Shown here: positions 1 to 6,139 of the stretch, piece after piece | How the letters are laid out: each line of letters starts with the position of its first letter | Numbering within the stretch: the first letter of the stretch is position 1 | Assembly: GCA_028293225.1 (NCBI GenBank) | Contig: JAQGPE010000099.1 | Location: 1-6,139 of the forward strand | Source of the DNA: Akkermansiaceae bacterium | GTDB taxonomy: Bacteria > Verrucomicrobiota > Verrucomicrobiia > Verrucomicrobiales > Akkermansiaceae | DNA: 6,139 nucleotides | Direction: 5' to 3' | Translations under genes and position numbers: made by a program | Notes under the pieces: model-generated | Databases searched by the model: none | What the model was told of the DNA's origin: nothing | The model's input: the letters and a program-made list of their open reading frames with translations, nothing else

Positions 1-1233
1 TCTTTGGCCAGTGCAGTAGGTCCAGATCCACTGCACAAAGACGCTGATCCGAAGGCTTGCCTGCGCCAGAAACTGAAGGTGAATCGCTGCCCAGGCAAGC
101 CACGCGACCGGGCCGCTGAGCTGGAAAATGTCGGTCTGCAGGATCGCGTATCCCTTGCCGACGACAGCCATGTTGCCTTTATCGAAATAGCGGAATGGCT
201 TGGGAAGCGGCGCTCCTGTGACGCGACGGTGAAGCAGGTTTCCGGCATACCTTCCCTGCTGCATGGCTACCTGGGCGACGCCCGGCAAAGGCTTCCCATC
301 CGCATCCAGCGAAGCGGTGTCGCCGATCACGAAAATCTCCGGATGCCCCGGCACCGTGAGATCCGGCTGAATGCGTACTCGGCCCGCCTTGTCGGTCTCT
401 ACCCCGAGCCATTTGCCTGCGGGAGACGGCGCGACGCCCGCCGTCCAGATCACCGTCCTGCCCGGGATTCGCTCGGTGCCGATGATGACGCCATTTGCAT
501 CGATCGACTTCACCTGCTGTCCGGAACGAACCTCCACGCCCAGCTTTGAGAGACGCTTCTCCGCCGCGGCTGAAAGTTCTTCGGAAAAGGCACCCAGAAT
601 CCGCGGCCCTCCGTCAACAAGCACGATGCGGATCAAACGGGGATCAATGCGGCGGAATTCCGCCTTCAGACTGGTCCGGGCAAGAACCGCAATCGCACCG
701 GCCATTTCCACTCCAGTCGGACCGCCACCCACGAGGATGAACGTGAGGAGTTCCCGGTGAGAGCTCGGATCTTCCTCTGCTTCCGCGATCTCGAAGGCTC
801 TGAGGATCTTGTTGCGGATCGCAACCGCATCATTCAACCCCTTCAGGCCGGGTGCGAATTGCTCGAACTCATCGTGACCGAAATAGCTGTGACGCGCACC
901 GGTTGCCAGAATGAGATAGTCGTACTTCAACTCGACTCTTTCCCGGTCTTCGGAGTCGGCATACAGGCAGCGCCGCTCTTTGTCCACGCCGGTGACCTCA
1001 GCCATGATGACCGTGGTGTTCTGCTGCCGTCCGAGCAATTCCCGGATCGGCGAGGCGATATCCCCCGGACTGAGCACTGACGTAGCGACCTGATACAGCA
1101 GCGGCTGAAACAAATGATGGTTCGAGCGGTCGATCAAAACCACATCCAGAGGCGAATCTCCGAGAGCCCTGGCGGCTGCCAGTCCGCCGAAGCCACCACC
1201 GACGATGATCACGCGAGGTCGAAGAATATCCAT
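1..1233 (-). CDS. ndh: Type II NADH:quinone oxidoreductase (NDH-2), 3' end cut by window
   Basis: This is a single-subunit flavoprotein that oxidises NADH and reduces membrane quinone without pumping protons. The frame is open over 411 codons with no stop before the window edge. Seen in order: an N-terminal FAD dinucleotide-binding motif GGGFGGL (residues 12-18), the segment NHHLFQPLLYQVATS typical of NDH-2, a second Rossmann motif GGGPTGVE for NADH (169-176), the FAD-contacting IFVIGDTA (300-307), the quinone-site motif AQVAMQQG (320-327), and a hydrophobic, Trp-rich C-terminal region (about 373-411) that should hold the protein on the inner face of the membrane. The family usually has 420-450 residues, so only a short tail is missing. 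The start is uncertain. ATG at 1233 gives a family-like N-terminus but has no Shine-Dalgarno. GTG at 1281 would overlap the upstream stop as GTGA and add 16 residues. It is the last visible gene of the operon and could recycle NADH made by the dehydrogenase at the right edge. The family call is firm; the quinone specificity is not visible. Confidence 0.93.
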   Translation of the reverse strand, partial: MDILRPRVIIVGGGFGGLAAARALGDSPLDVVLIDRSNHHLFQPLLYQVATSVLSPGDIASPIRELLGRQQNTTVIMAEVTGVDKERRCLYADSEDRERVELKYDYLILATGARHSYFGHDEFEQFAPGLKGLNDAVAIRNKILRAFEIAEAEEDPSSHRELLTFILVGGGPTGVEMAGAIAVLARTSLKAEFRRIDPRLIRIVLVDGGPRILGAFSEELSAAAEKRLSKLGVEVRSGQQVKSIDANGVIIGTERIPGRTVIWTAGVAPSPAGKWLGVETDKAGRVRIQPDLTVPGHPEIFVIGDTASLDADGKPLPGVAQVAMQQGRYAGNLLHRRVTGAPLPKPFRYFDKGNMAVVGKGYAILQTDIFQLSGPVAWLAWAAIHLQFLAQASLRISVFVQWIWTYCTGQR

Positions 1234-1277
1234 TTTGAGATTGGTTTTGAGGCTCTCTATGACTTCGGCGGAGGATT

Positions 1278-2060
1278 TCACGGTTTATGAACATTGCGGC
1301 TCCTGCTGAAATCCGGCCTGCGCTTTTCCATGAACGCCTGAATGGCCTCGGCCGCATCGGAGGATTGCAGCAAAGCCGCGAACGCTTCGTTCTCCAATTT
1401 CACCGCTTCATCCATCTCCTTTCGCAATCGCCGCTTCATGAGCCTCTTCGACTCTCTCAGCGCGTCGGCCGGCTTTTCCGCCAGTTGCTGAGCAACCTCA
1501 GTGGCGGTGGCAAGAAGTCCTTGGTCGGGCACGATGCGGGTTACAAACCCCAGTTCCAGAGCCCTCCGGGCATCAAAAGGCTGGCCGAGGAAAATCAATT
1601 CCGCCGCCCGGATGTACCCGACCCTATCGACTACGGAACAGGTAGTTCCGAACTCAGGCACGAGGCCGAGATTGATGAATGGCATTTGAAACGTGGAACT
1701 TTCACCCGCGAAGACGAAATCACAGTGGGTCAGCATCGTGGTTCCTCCTCCGATCGCGGCACCGTGAACGGCGGCAACGATCTGCTTGTCAAAATTCATG
1801 AGCGAGCGAATCAATCTCGCCTGCGGACTTTCGCCGGCCCCAGGGGGATTTTTGAGGAAATCCTCCAGATCGTTCCCTGCACAAAAGCAGTCGCCTCCGC
1901 CGTGCCACAGGATCGCGCGAACATGATCGTCCGTCATGGCGCGATCGAGCACATCCGCCAAGGACAGGTACATCTGGGCAGTCATGGCATTCTTTCTCTC
2001 AGGACGGTTGAATTGAACCCGAAGGATGCCACCCGAGCGCTCGGTTAGGATTTCATTCAT
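1278..2060 (-). CDS. Crotonase family, probable delta3-delta2-enoyl-CoA isomerase
   Basis: This 260-residue crotonase-fold protein probably shifts a double bond from the 3- to the 2-position of an enoyl-CoA. Oxyanion-hole segments are FCAGNDLEDF (59-68) and HGAAIGGG (99-106). In classical hydratases the first catalytic Glu follows QP in the segment before LGxxP; here that place is Phe128 (MPFINLG). Instead a Glu is found at 136 in VPEFGTT, the place of the catalytic acid in ECI2/Eci1-type isomerases. Glu154 in AAELIFLG sits at the second crotonase Glu position. The GNDL signature also matches ECI2-like proteins. I chose ATG 2060 because it forms an ATGA overlap with the stop of the upstream CoA-transferase and begins directly before the fold (MNEILTERSGGILRVQFNRP); a start at 2096 would add 12 residues lying inside the upstream gene. 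Translational coupling is likely, since no Shine-Dalgarno is seen. Automated pipelines would probably say only enoyl-CoA hydratase/isomerase. The isomerase reading is inference from residues. Confidence 0.88.
   Translation of the reverse strand: MNEILTERSGGILRVQFNRPERKNAMTAQMYLSLADVLDRAMTDDHVRAILWHGGGDCFCAGNDLEDFLKNPPGAGESPQARLIRSLMNFDKQIVAAVHGAAIGGGTTMLTHCDFVFAGESSTFQMPFINLGLVPEFGTTCSVVDRVGYIRAAELIFLGQPFDARRALELGFVTRIVPDQGLLATATEVAQQLAEKPADALRESKRLMKRRLRKEMDEAVKLENEAFAALLQSSDAAEAIQAFMEKRRPDFSRSRNVHKP
2057..2060 (-). other. ATGA stop/start overlap between CoA-transferase and isomerase
   Basis: The TGA stop of the CoA-transferase (2059-2057) shares two bases with the ATG of the isomerase (2060-2058). 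This arrangement usually goes with translational re-initiation and similar amounts of the two proteins. It fits the absence of a Shine-Dalgarno before the isomerase and decides its start. Confidence 0.75.
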
Positions 2061-3310
2061 ACTTGATTTGCGAGGATCAATTCTTCCACGTGCCACTTGT
2101 TGGGAATCACGCCAGCGGTGCGGAATTCGTCGATCTGTTCGTCATCGAACCCCAACTGCTTGAGAACTTCATCGTTGTGCTCACCCAGCTCAGGAGCGCG
2201 TTTCGCGGCAACTTTGACGGTTCCGTGAATCTTCAGCGGATTGCCAATCGTCAATTTCATGTGCTGTCCAGCGCCCTCAATCGGAACGATGATGTCATTC
2301 GCCAATACCTGCGGATCATGGATGACCTCCGCCGGAGGGCGGACAATTCCGAACGTGATCCGCGCTCGATCCAGGACCTCACGCCAATGAACCAGCGGCT
2401 CTCCGGCGAATACGCCGTCGAGTATTGTCGTCAGGGATTTCGCGTTTGCTGCCCGGGTTGCGTCACTGGAAAATCTCGAGTCCAGCAGAAGATCAGGCTG
2501 GCCAATTGCACTTGCAAAGACCGCCCAGTCCTTGTTCCTCACGACGATGAGAAGCCAATGGTCGTCCGAAGTCTGGTAGACATTCAGAACCGCGTTCGGC
2601 GGGTCTTTCCTGTCATGCAGCGGATAGAACTTTGCATCGCACAGCGCAGCCTGAACCGACATCGCACAGGACCATATCCCTTCCGCCAGTAGCGAGGTCG
2701 TGACGTACGACCCCTTGCCGGTAAGCTCCCGGCGGTAGAGTCCGGTCACGATCGCTCCATACAAACCCATGGCCGTTGCATGGTCTCCGCTTCCCGCGAT
2801 GGGGAGAGTGGGAGGCGCCCCGGCATCCCGGGTCAGGGCCAGCAGACCGCTACGCGCCCAATAGGCCGTAATGTCGAAGCCCGGAAGATCGGCGTCGGGA
2901 CCGTCGTCGCCATAACCGGTGATATCGGCGTAGATCAGGCGCTCATTCCATGGCGACAGGTCCTCGTAGGTCAATTTCAGGCGCTGGCGCACCGGCTGAG
3001 GAAAGTTAATGATGAAAACGTCCGCCCATCTGACCAGCTTTTCGAGGATCTCCAACGCTCGCGGTGATTTCAGATCGAGAGCCATCCCGCGCTTGTTGCG
3101 GTTGTTCAGGTGCCACGCGTAATTGTCGTTCGAGCGGGGTTGCGGTGGCACCATGTAGGTAAACCGGTGAGGATCGCCGGTCCCGGGCGGCTCGACCTTG
3201 ATGACTTCCGCACCAAAATCAGAAAGCATGGTGGCCGCTCCCGGGCCGGCGATGAAACTGGCCATGTCGACAACTTTCAGACCCTCGAAGATATTATGAT
3301 TTTCCAACAT
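2057..3310 (-). CDS. CaiB/BaiF family III CoA-transferase
   Basis: This 417-residue protein transfers CoA between a CoA-thioester and a free carboxylic acid, a ligase-free way to activate or swap a substrate in the cytoplasm. The N-terminal segment LKVVDMASFIAGPGAATMLSDFGA (written in part; residues 11-34) and IKVEPPGTGDPHR are family hallmarks, followed by NNRNKRGMALDL (69-80) in the CoA-binding region. The nucleophilic Asp of formyl-CoA transferase (Asp169) corresponds to Asp176 in GSGDHATAM. The related alpha-methylacyl-CoA racemases need a His just before the Asp-Ile pair in the GHDINY-type motif; here it is Phe145 (PGFDITAY), which favours transferase over racemase. Length is normal for the family. 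ATG 3310 lies 15 nt after the hydratase stop, with no clear Shine-Dalgarno. The 3' end overlaps the next gene by 4 nt. Family members act on carnitine, oxalate, bile acids, benzylsuccinate and others; the sequence alone does not identify the acid here. Confidence 0.94.
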   Translation of the reverse strand: MLENHNIFEGLKVVDMASFIAGPGAATMLSDFGAEVIKVEPPGTGDPHRFTYMVPPQPRSNDNYAWHLNNRNKRGMALDLKSPRALEILEKLVRWADVFIINFPQPVRQRLKLTYEDLSPWNERLIYADITGYGDDGPDADLPGFDITAYWARSGLLALTRDAGAPPTLPIAGSGDHATAMGLYGAIVTGLYRRELTGKGSYVTTSLLAEGIWSCAMSVQAALCDAKFYPLHDRKDPPNAVLNVYQTSDDHWLLIVVRNKDWAVFASAIGQPDLLLDSRFSSDATRAANAKSLTTILDGVFAGEPLVHWREVLDRARITFGIVRPPAEVIHDPQVLANDIIVPIEGAGQHMKLTIGNPLKIHGTVKVAAKRAPELGEHNDEVLKQLGFDDEQIDEFRTAGVIPNKWHVEELILANQV

Positions 3311-3325
3311 ATGAGATCGCAGTAT

Positions 3326-4348
3326 TTAGTTGCGGAGGGGACGGTTGTTCAGAAGAAGGAACTCTATCCGCTCCTGAGTCTTCGTGGTGCCTAGCAGCGA
3401 AAGAAAAGCTTCCCGCTCCAGATCCAGAAAGTCCTGCTCGCTTGCCGCCCCCGGAATTCGATCCCCGCCACAAAGCACCGTTGCAACGTGTTTCGCGATC
3501 AGGGCGTCGTGCCCACTGATGGTGGTGGCAGCGAGCATCTGGTCAATCCGGTGTTGGAAGACTTCGATGCCTGGCCTCCCGAGGACCGGCAGATCGGTCC
3601 GAGGGGAGCCTTTTGTGTAACCGGAGTGCGCCAGTTCGAGAGCCACTTCTTTCGCCATCTCGATGGCTCCGCCCTGGGAAAGAACCACCGTGTCGTCCTT
3701 GGCGAGATAGAGATCTCTCGCCTCGGTTCCGGTCCTGGATACTTTGGCCCAGGCGATCATTTCGAATGCTTTCTGCAGGAAGGGCAGCGGATCGCCACCC
3801 GCTGCGCGGCCGTGGGAACGGAGACTGAGCTCCTTCGTCCCTCCTCCGGCGGGAATCAATCCTACGCTGGTCTCCACGAGACCCAGATGCGTGATCCCGG
3901 AAGCCACCACACGCGTTGAGTGCAGGCAAACCTCACAGCCACCGCCGAGGACGCTGCTGAAAGGTGCCGCCACGACCGGAATCCGGCCATACTTCAATGC
4001 GAGGGCCACCGTCTGAAAAGAGCGCAAGGTATTCTGAATCCCCACCCAATTTCCCGCGCGCGCCGCGGAGAGAATAAATGGCAAGTTCGCCCCCGCGCAG
4101 AAATGCTTTCCCCGATTGCCTATTACAAGAGCGTCGAAGACCGATGGACCTTCTTCACAGGCGGCCAGAAGCATCGCACAAACATCGTCGTTGATGGAAT
4201 TGGCCTTGGTATGAAATTCCACCAGGCCGACACGATCTCCGATATCGAGTATCGTTGCTCCTGCGTTCTCCTTGAAGATTTTCCCGGAACGTCTCAGCGC
4301 TTCCAGGTCGATCCCATCCTTCAAATCATCATGGATTCGGTTGTTCAT
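3326..4348 (-). CDS. Enoyl-CoA hydratase, free-standing version of the FadN C-terminal domain
   Basis: This 340-residue crotonase most likely hydrates a trans-2-enoyl-CoA to the 3-hydroxyacyl-CoA. Both classical catalytic acids are visible: Glu159 in LVETSVGLIP and Glu196 in KAFEMIAWAKVS. Oxyanion-hole segments are HFCAGANLPF (82-91) and the GGG after SSVL (135-137). About 17 extra residues lie between the two Glu regions compared with an ordinary hydratase. The N-terminal segment KENAGATILDIGD (26-38), the GGGTKEL motif, and the C-terminal DLEREAFLSLL and NNRPLRN closely resemble, as I recall them, the C-terminal part of Bacillus FadN (YusL), in which this domain follows a 3-hydroxyacyl-CoA dehydrogenase. 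Here the dehydrogenase part is absent and the protein begins just before the hydratase domain with its own ATG and a good Shine-Dalgarno. It lies 12 nt after the acyl-CoA dehydrogenase. It appears intact, with normal end motifs and no internal stop. Substrate chain length cannot be read from it. Confidence 0.91.
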   Translation of the reverse strand: MNNRIHDDLKDGIDLEALRRSGKIFKENAGATILDIGDRVGLVEFHTKANSINDDVCAMLLAACEEGPSVFDALVIGNRGKHFCAGANLPFILSAARAGNWVGIQNTLRSFQTVALALKYGRIPVVAAPFSSVLGGGCEVCLHSTRVVASGITHLGLVETSVGLIPAGGGTKELSLRSHGRAAGGDPLPFLQKAFEMIAWAKVSRTGTEARDLYLAKDDTVVLSQGGAIEMAKEVALELAHSGYTKGSPRTDLPVLGRPGIEVFQHRIDQMLAATTISGHDALIAKHVATVLCGGDRIPGAASEQDFLDLEREAFLSLLGTTKTQERIEFLLLNNRPLRN

Positions 4349-4355
4349 AATTCAT

Positions 4356-4359
4356 TCCT
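4356..4359 (-). promoter_or_regulatory. Ribosome binding site of the FadN-type hydratase
   Basis: AGGA stands 7 nt before the ATG at 4348, directly after the TAA stop of the acyl-CoA dehydrogenase. It is the only clear Shine-Dalgarno among the visible starts of this window, and it supports ATG 4348 as the true start of a free-standing protein rather than a fragment. An ATG at 4355 is out of frame. Confidence 0.65.
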
Positions 4360-4360
4360 G

Positions 4361-5557
4361 TTAGACGAATGCTCCGAATCCGGTGATCGCTTTCCCGACG
4401 ATCAGGGTGTTCATTTCGCGGGTTCCTTCATAGGAATAGATCGCCTCGGAATCGGCCACGAACCGTGCCACGTGATGATCTAACAAAATTCCGTTGGCGC
4501 CCATGATCTCACGGGCATATCCAACGGCCTCCCGCATTTTCACCGTGCAGAAGGACTTGGCGAGGGAAGCATGTTCGTCCTTTAATTTGCCTCCATCCTG
4601 AAGCTGCGAAAGTTGAACTACCATGCACTGGCAGGCGGTTATATTCCCGAGCATTTTCACCAGGAGGTCCTGAACAAGCTGGAATTTGGCAATCGGTTTG
4701 CCGAACTGCTGGCGCCGCTGGGCATAGGCCAGCGCATGCTCATACGCTCCCATCATGCACCCCACGGCTTCCCAGGCCACGAATGCCCGGGTCATCCTCA
4801 GCACCCGCGCCGTATCCCGGAAGGAGCTGTCCATCTGGAGCCGGTTTTGCTCAGGCACGATACAGTCGGTCAGCGTAATGAGGGCGTTCTGAACGACCTT
4901 CAGGGCCATCTTGTTCTCGATCTTCTCCGCTTTGAAACCGGGCGTGTTGTTCTCGACGATGAATCCCTTGACCTGGTTGTCTGCGAGATCGCGAGCCCAG
5001 ATGATCGTCAGATCTCCCCAGGTCGCATTTCCGATCCACTTTTTCTGACCGTTAAGAATCCAATTGTCTCCCTCCTTTCTCGCAGTGGTGGTGAGCCCCC
5101 CGGACGCGCCGGAACCAACCTCCGGTTCGGTCAACCCGAACGAACCGATCTTCTCCAACCGCGCCATTGGAGGGAGCCACTTCGCCTTCTGCTCCTCGGA
5201 TCCACACAGCAGTATCGATCCCATTGCCAATCCACTATGGACCCCGTAGAAGGTGGCGAATGAACAATCCACTCTGGCGATTTCCATGGCGATAAACCCG
5301 GAAAGCAGGGTTCTCCCGCCCGGGCATCCGTAACCTTCGTACCCAACTCCGGCGATTCCAAGATCGCGAATACCCGGCAGCAATTCGAAAGGGAATGAAT
5401 CCGAGGCCCAGTAATGATTAATCACTGGTGCGACGCTTGCTTCCATGAACGCCCGCACCTCGCGGAGCTTGGCTCGCTCGGCGTCATCCAAGCAATCCAC
5501 AATCCGATAGAAATCCGAATCGGGAAGCGGCAGCTCTGAGGATAATTCTTTGCTCAT
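4361..5557 (-). CDS. Acyl-CoA dehydrogenase, ACX4 / glutaryl-CoA dehydrogenase-like
   Basis: This 398-residue FAD enzyme introduces a trans-2 double bond into an acyl-CoA and normally passes the electrons to ETF. The three-part acyl-CoA dehydrogenase layout is complete: an alpha-helical N-terminal domain (about 25-135), a beta domain with GLTEPEVGSG (141-150) and NGQKKWIGNATWGD (169-182), and a C-terminal helical domain with the FAD-contacting RRQQFGKPIAKFQ (281-293). The catalytic base is Glu377 in YSYEGTREMN, the same place as Glu370 of glutaryl-CoA dehydrogenase. The motifs ENKMALKVVQN (214-224) and TFYGVHSGL (102-110) look most like plant short-chain acyl-CoA oxidase ACX4 and glutaryl-CoA dehydrogenase. 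The Arg that binds the glutaryl carboxylate (YRSAMSVQ motif) is replaced by Ala101, so a decarboxylating glutaryl-CoA dehydrogenase is unlikely. ATG 5557 begins 23 nt after the upstream stop, without a clear Shine-Dalgarno. A dehydrogenase is the default reading; oxidase activity cannot be excluded. Confidence 0.94.
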   Translation of the reverse strand: MSKELSSELPLPDSDFYRIVDCLDDAERAKLREVRAFMEASVAPVINHYWASDSFPFELLPGIRDLGIAGVGYEGYGCPGGRTLLSGFIAMEIARVDCSFATFYGVHSGLAMGSILLCGSEEQKAKWLPPMARLEKIGSFGLTEPEVGSGASGGLTTTARKEGDNWILNGQKKWIGNATWGDLTIIWARDLADNQVKGFIVENNTPGFKAEKIENKMALKVVQNALITLTDCIVPEQNRLQMDSSFRDTARVLRMTRAFVAWEAVGCMMGAYEHALAYAQRRQQFGKPIAKFQLVQDLLVKMLGNITACQCMVVQLSQLQDGGKLKDEHASLAKSFCTVKMREAVGYAREIMGANGILLDHHVARFVADSEAIYSYEGTREMNTLIVGKAITGFGAFV

Positions 5558-5580
5558 TGTGTACTATTTGAATGTCTTAT

Positions 5581-6139
5581 TCAGGACGGTTCGATGCCGG
5601 CGTTTCTCCGTAGGTCGAGGAGGCCAAGGAGCATCTTGTTTTCATCCCGAGCCAGCTGCCCGACGGACTGAGCGCCGGCCTCGCGGAGCACACCGCTGAC
5701 GATCGTTTGCTTGAGCTCATCATCGATCTGCGGAACGCCCAGATCAGTCATCATTCCCGCCAGCGGGCCCATCAGATGTTCCATGAAATGATTGATTCCA
5801 CCCTCTCCACCACCGATGTGCCATTGCAGGCTTGGGCCCATGACGCCCCACCTCAGACCCGGCCCCCAGCAGACTGCGGCGTCGGCATCCTCCACGCTCA
5901 GCACCCCCTGTTGGATGAGGTGGACGACTTCGCGGTACAATGCCGCCTGAAGACGGTTGGCGACGTGACCGGAGAACTCCTTGTGGAGAAGAATCGGCTT
6001 CTTGCCGATTGAGGCATAGAAGGCCATCGCGCTTTGAATTGCCTCGGGAGAGGTCTTTGCGCCGCCCACCACTTCGACCAATGGAATGATATGAGGAGGG
6101 TTAAAAGGATGTCCGATCAGGCACCGCTCAGGCCGCCGA
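5581..6139 (-). CDS. 3-hydroxyacyl-CoA dehydrogenase family (carnitine dehydrogenase-like), 5' end cut by window
   Basis: The frame is open to the window edge and shows the last 185 residues of a protein that in this family has about 310-330. It oxidises a 3-hydroxy group to a 3-keto group with NAD+. The visible part starts at PERCLIGHPFNPPHIIPLVEV, with the catalytic His (in GHPFNPP) and Glu (in LVEVV) 12 residues apart, as in human SCHAD (His158/Glu170). The conserved Asn of GHVANRLQ follows 51 residues after the His. The C-terminal domain has CWGPGLRWGVMGPSLQWH and GGGEGGINHFMEHL, features I associate with L-carnitine dehydrogenase, lambda-crystallin/gulonate dehydrogenase and related COG1250 proteins rather than classical SCHAD or FadB. 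The N-terminal NAD-binding Rossmann motif lies outside the window. A TTG at 6081 is inside the conserved motif and is not a start. It is the most upstream visible gene of the operon. Substrate could be a 3-hydroxyacyl-CoA or a free hydroxy acid. Confidence 0.92.
   Translation of the reverse strand, partial: RRPERCLIGHPFNPPHIIPLVEVVGGAKTSPEAIQSAMAFYASIGKKPILLHKEFSGHVANRLQAALYREVVHLIQQGVLSVEDADAAVCWGPGLRWGVMGPSLQWHIGGGEGGINHFMEHLMGPLAGMMTDLGVPQIDDELKQTIVSGVLREAGAQSVGQLARDENKMLLGLLDLRRNAGIEPS

Noticed and set aside
4..760. Plus-strand open frames at the left edge
   Set aside because: Opposite the well-supported NDH-2 gene; the low-complexity Arg/Pro-rich translations match no family I know.
1233..1251. 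Direct repeat TTTTGAG (1233-1239 and 1245-1251) before the NDH-2 start
   Set aside because: Two copies of seven bases in an A/T-rich leader are too short to support an operator or other site.
1287..2048. Plus-strand open frame of 253 codons
   Set aside because: It lies wholly opposite the isomerase gene, whose product has clear family motifs; the plus-strand translation shows no recognisable domain and is rich in Arg, Pro and Gly.
2061..2096. Longer start for the isomerase at 2096
   Set aside because: The extra 12 residues lie inside the CoA-transferase coding end, and ATG 2060 makes a standard ATGA overlap right before the fold begins.
3920..5263. Plus-strand open frames of 187 and 216 codons (3920-4483 and 4613-5263)
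   Set aside because: Antisense shadows of the hydratase and acyl-CoA dehydrogenase genes, without recognisable motifs or initiation signals.
6079..6081. TTG as start of the right-edge dehydrogenase
   Set aside because: The frame stays open to the window edge and the upstream codons encode the catalytic GHPFNPPHIIP motif, so the true start is outside.
1278..6139. A carnitine (cai-type) operon
   Set aside because: The hydratase is FadN-type rather than CaiD-like, the dehydrogenase is ACX4/GCDH-like rather than CaiA-like, and no CaiC, CaiE or CaiT is visible; only general family resemblance remains.

Overview
All supported genes in this window lie on the minus strand, tightly packed. The order of transcription runs from the right edge to the left edge: a 3-hydroxyacyl-CoA dehydrogenase (5' end beyond the window), an acyl-CoA dehydrogenase, an enoyl-CoA hydratase of the FadN C-terminal type, a family III (CaiB/BaiF) CoA-transferase, a crotonase with a delta3-delta2-enoyl-CoA isomerase-type active site, and a type II NADH dehydrogenase (3' end beyond the window). 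Spacings are 23, 12 and 15 nt, then a 4-nt ATGA overlap. The last junction is either a 4-nt GTGA overlap or a 44-nt gap, depending on the NADH dehydrogenase start. This looks like one operon with its promoter and first gene(s) to the right of the window. There is no gene-free stretch over 50 bases, and I see no RNA gene, mobile element, CRISPR array or terminator.

The genes make chemical sense together. The CoA-transferase can load a carboxylic acid with CoA, the FAD enzyme adds an alpha,beta double bond, the hydratase adds water, and the dehydrogenase oxidises the 3-hydroxyacyl-CoA with NAD+. The isomerase would move a misplaced double bond into the 2-position. The NADH dehydrogenase could return the NADH to the quinone pool. 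No thiolase, acyl-CoA ligase, ETF subunit, transporter or regulator is visible, so the substrate and the last step are unknown. The set is best called a beta-oxidation-like catabolic module, probably for an unusual or branched acid.

The organism is a bacterium of moderately high GC content (estimated by eye, not computed). Recognisable Shine-Dalgarno sequences are rare here: only one of the five visible starts has a clear one. A heterotrophic soil, water or sediment lineage with respiratory metabolism fits, but the window does not fix the phylum. The most notable points are a free-standing hydratase that looks like the detached C-terminal half of a FadN-type bifunctional enzyme, two crotonases with different active-site residues in one operon, and an NADH dehydrogenase attached to the catabolic genes.
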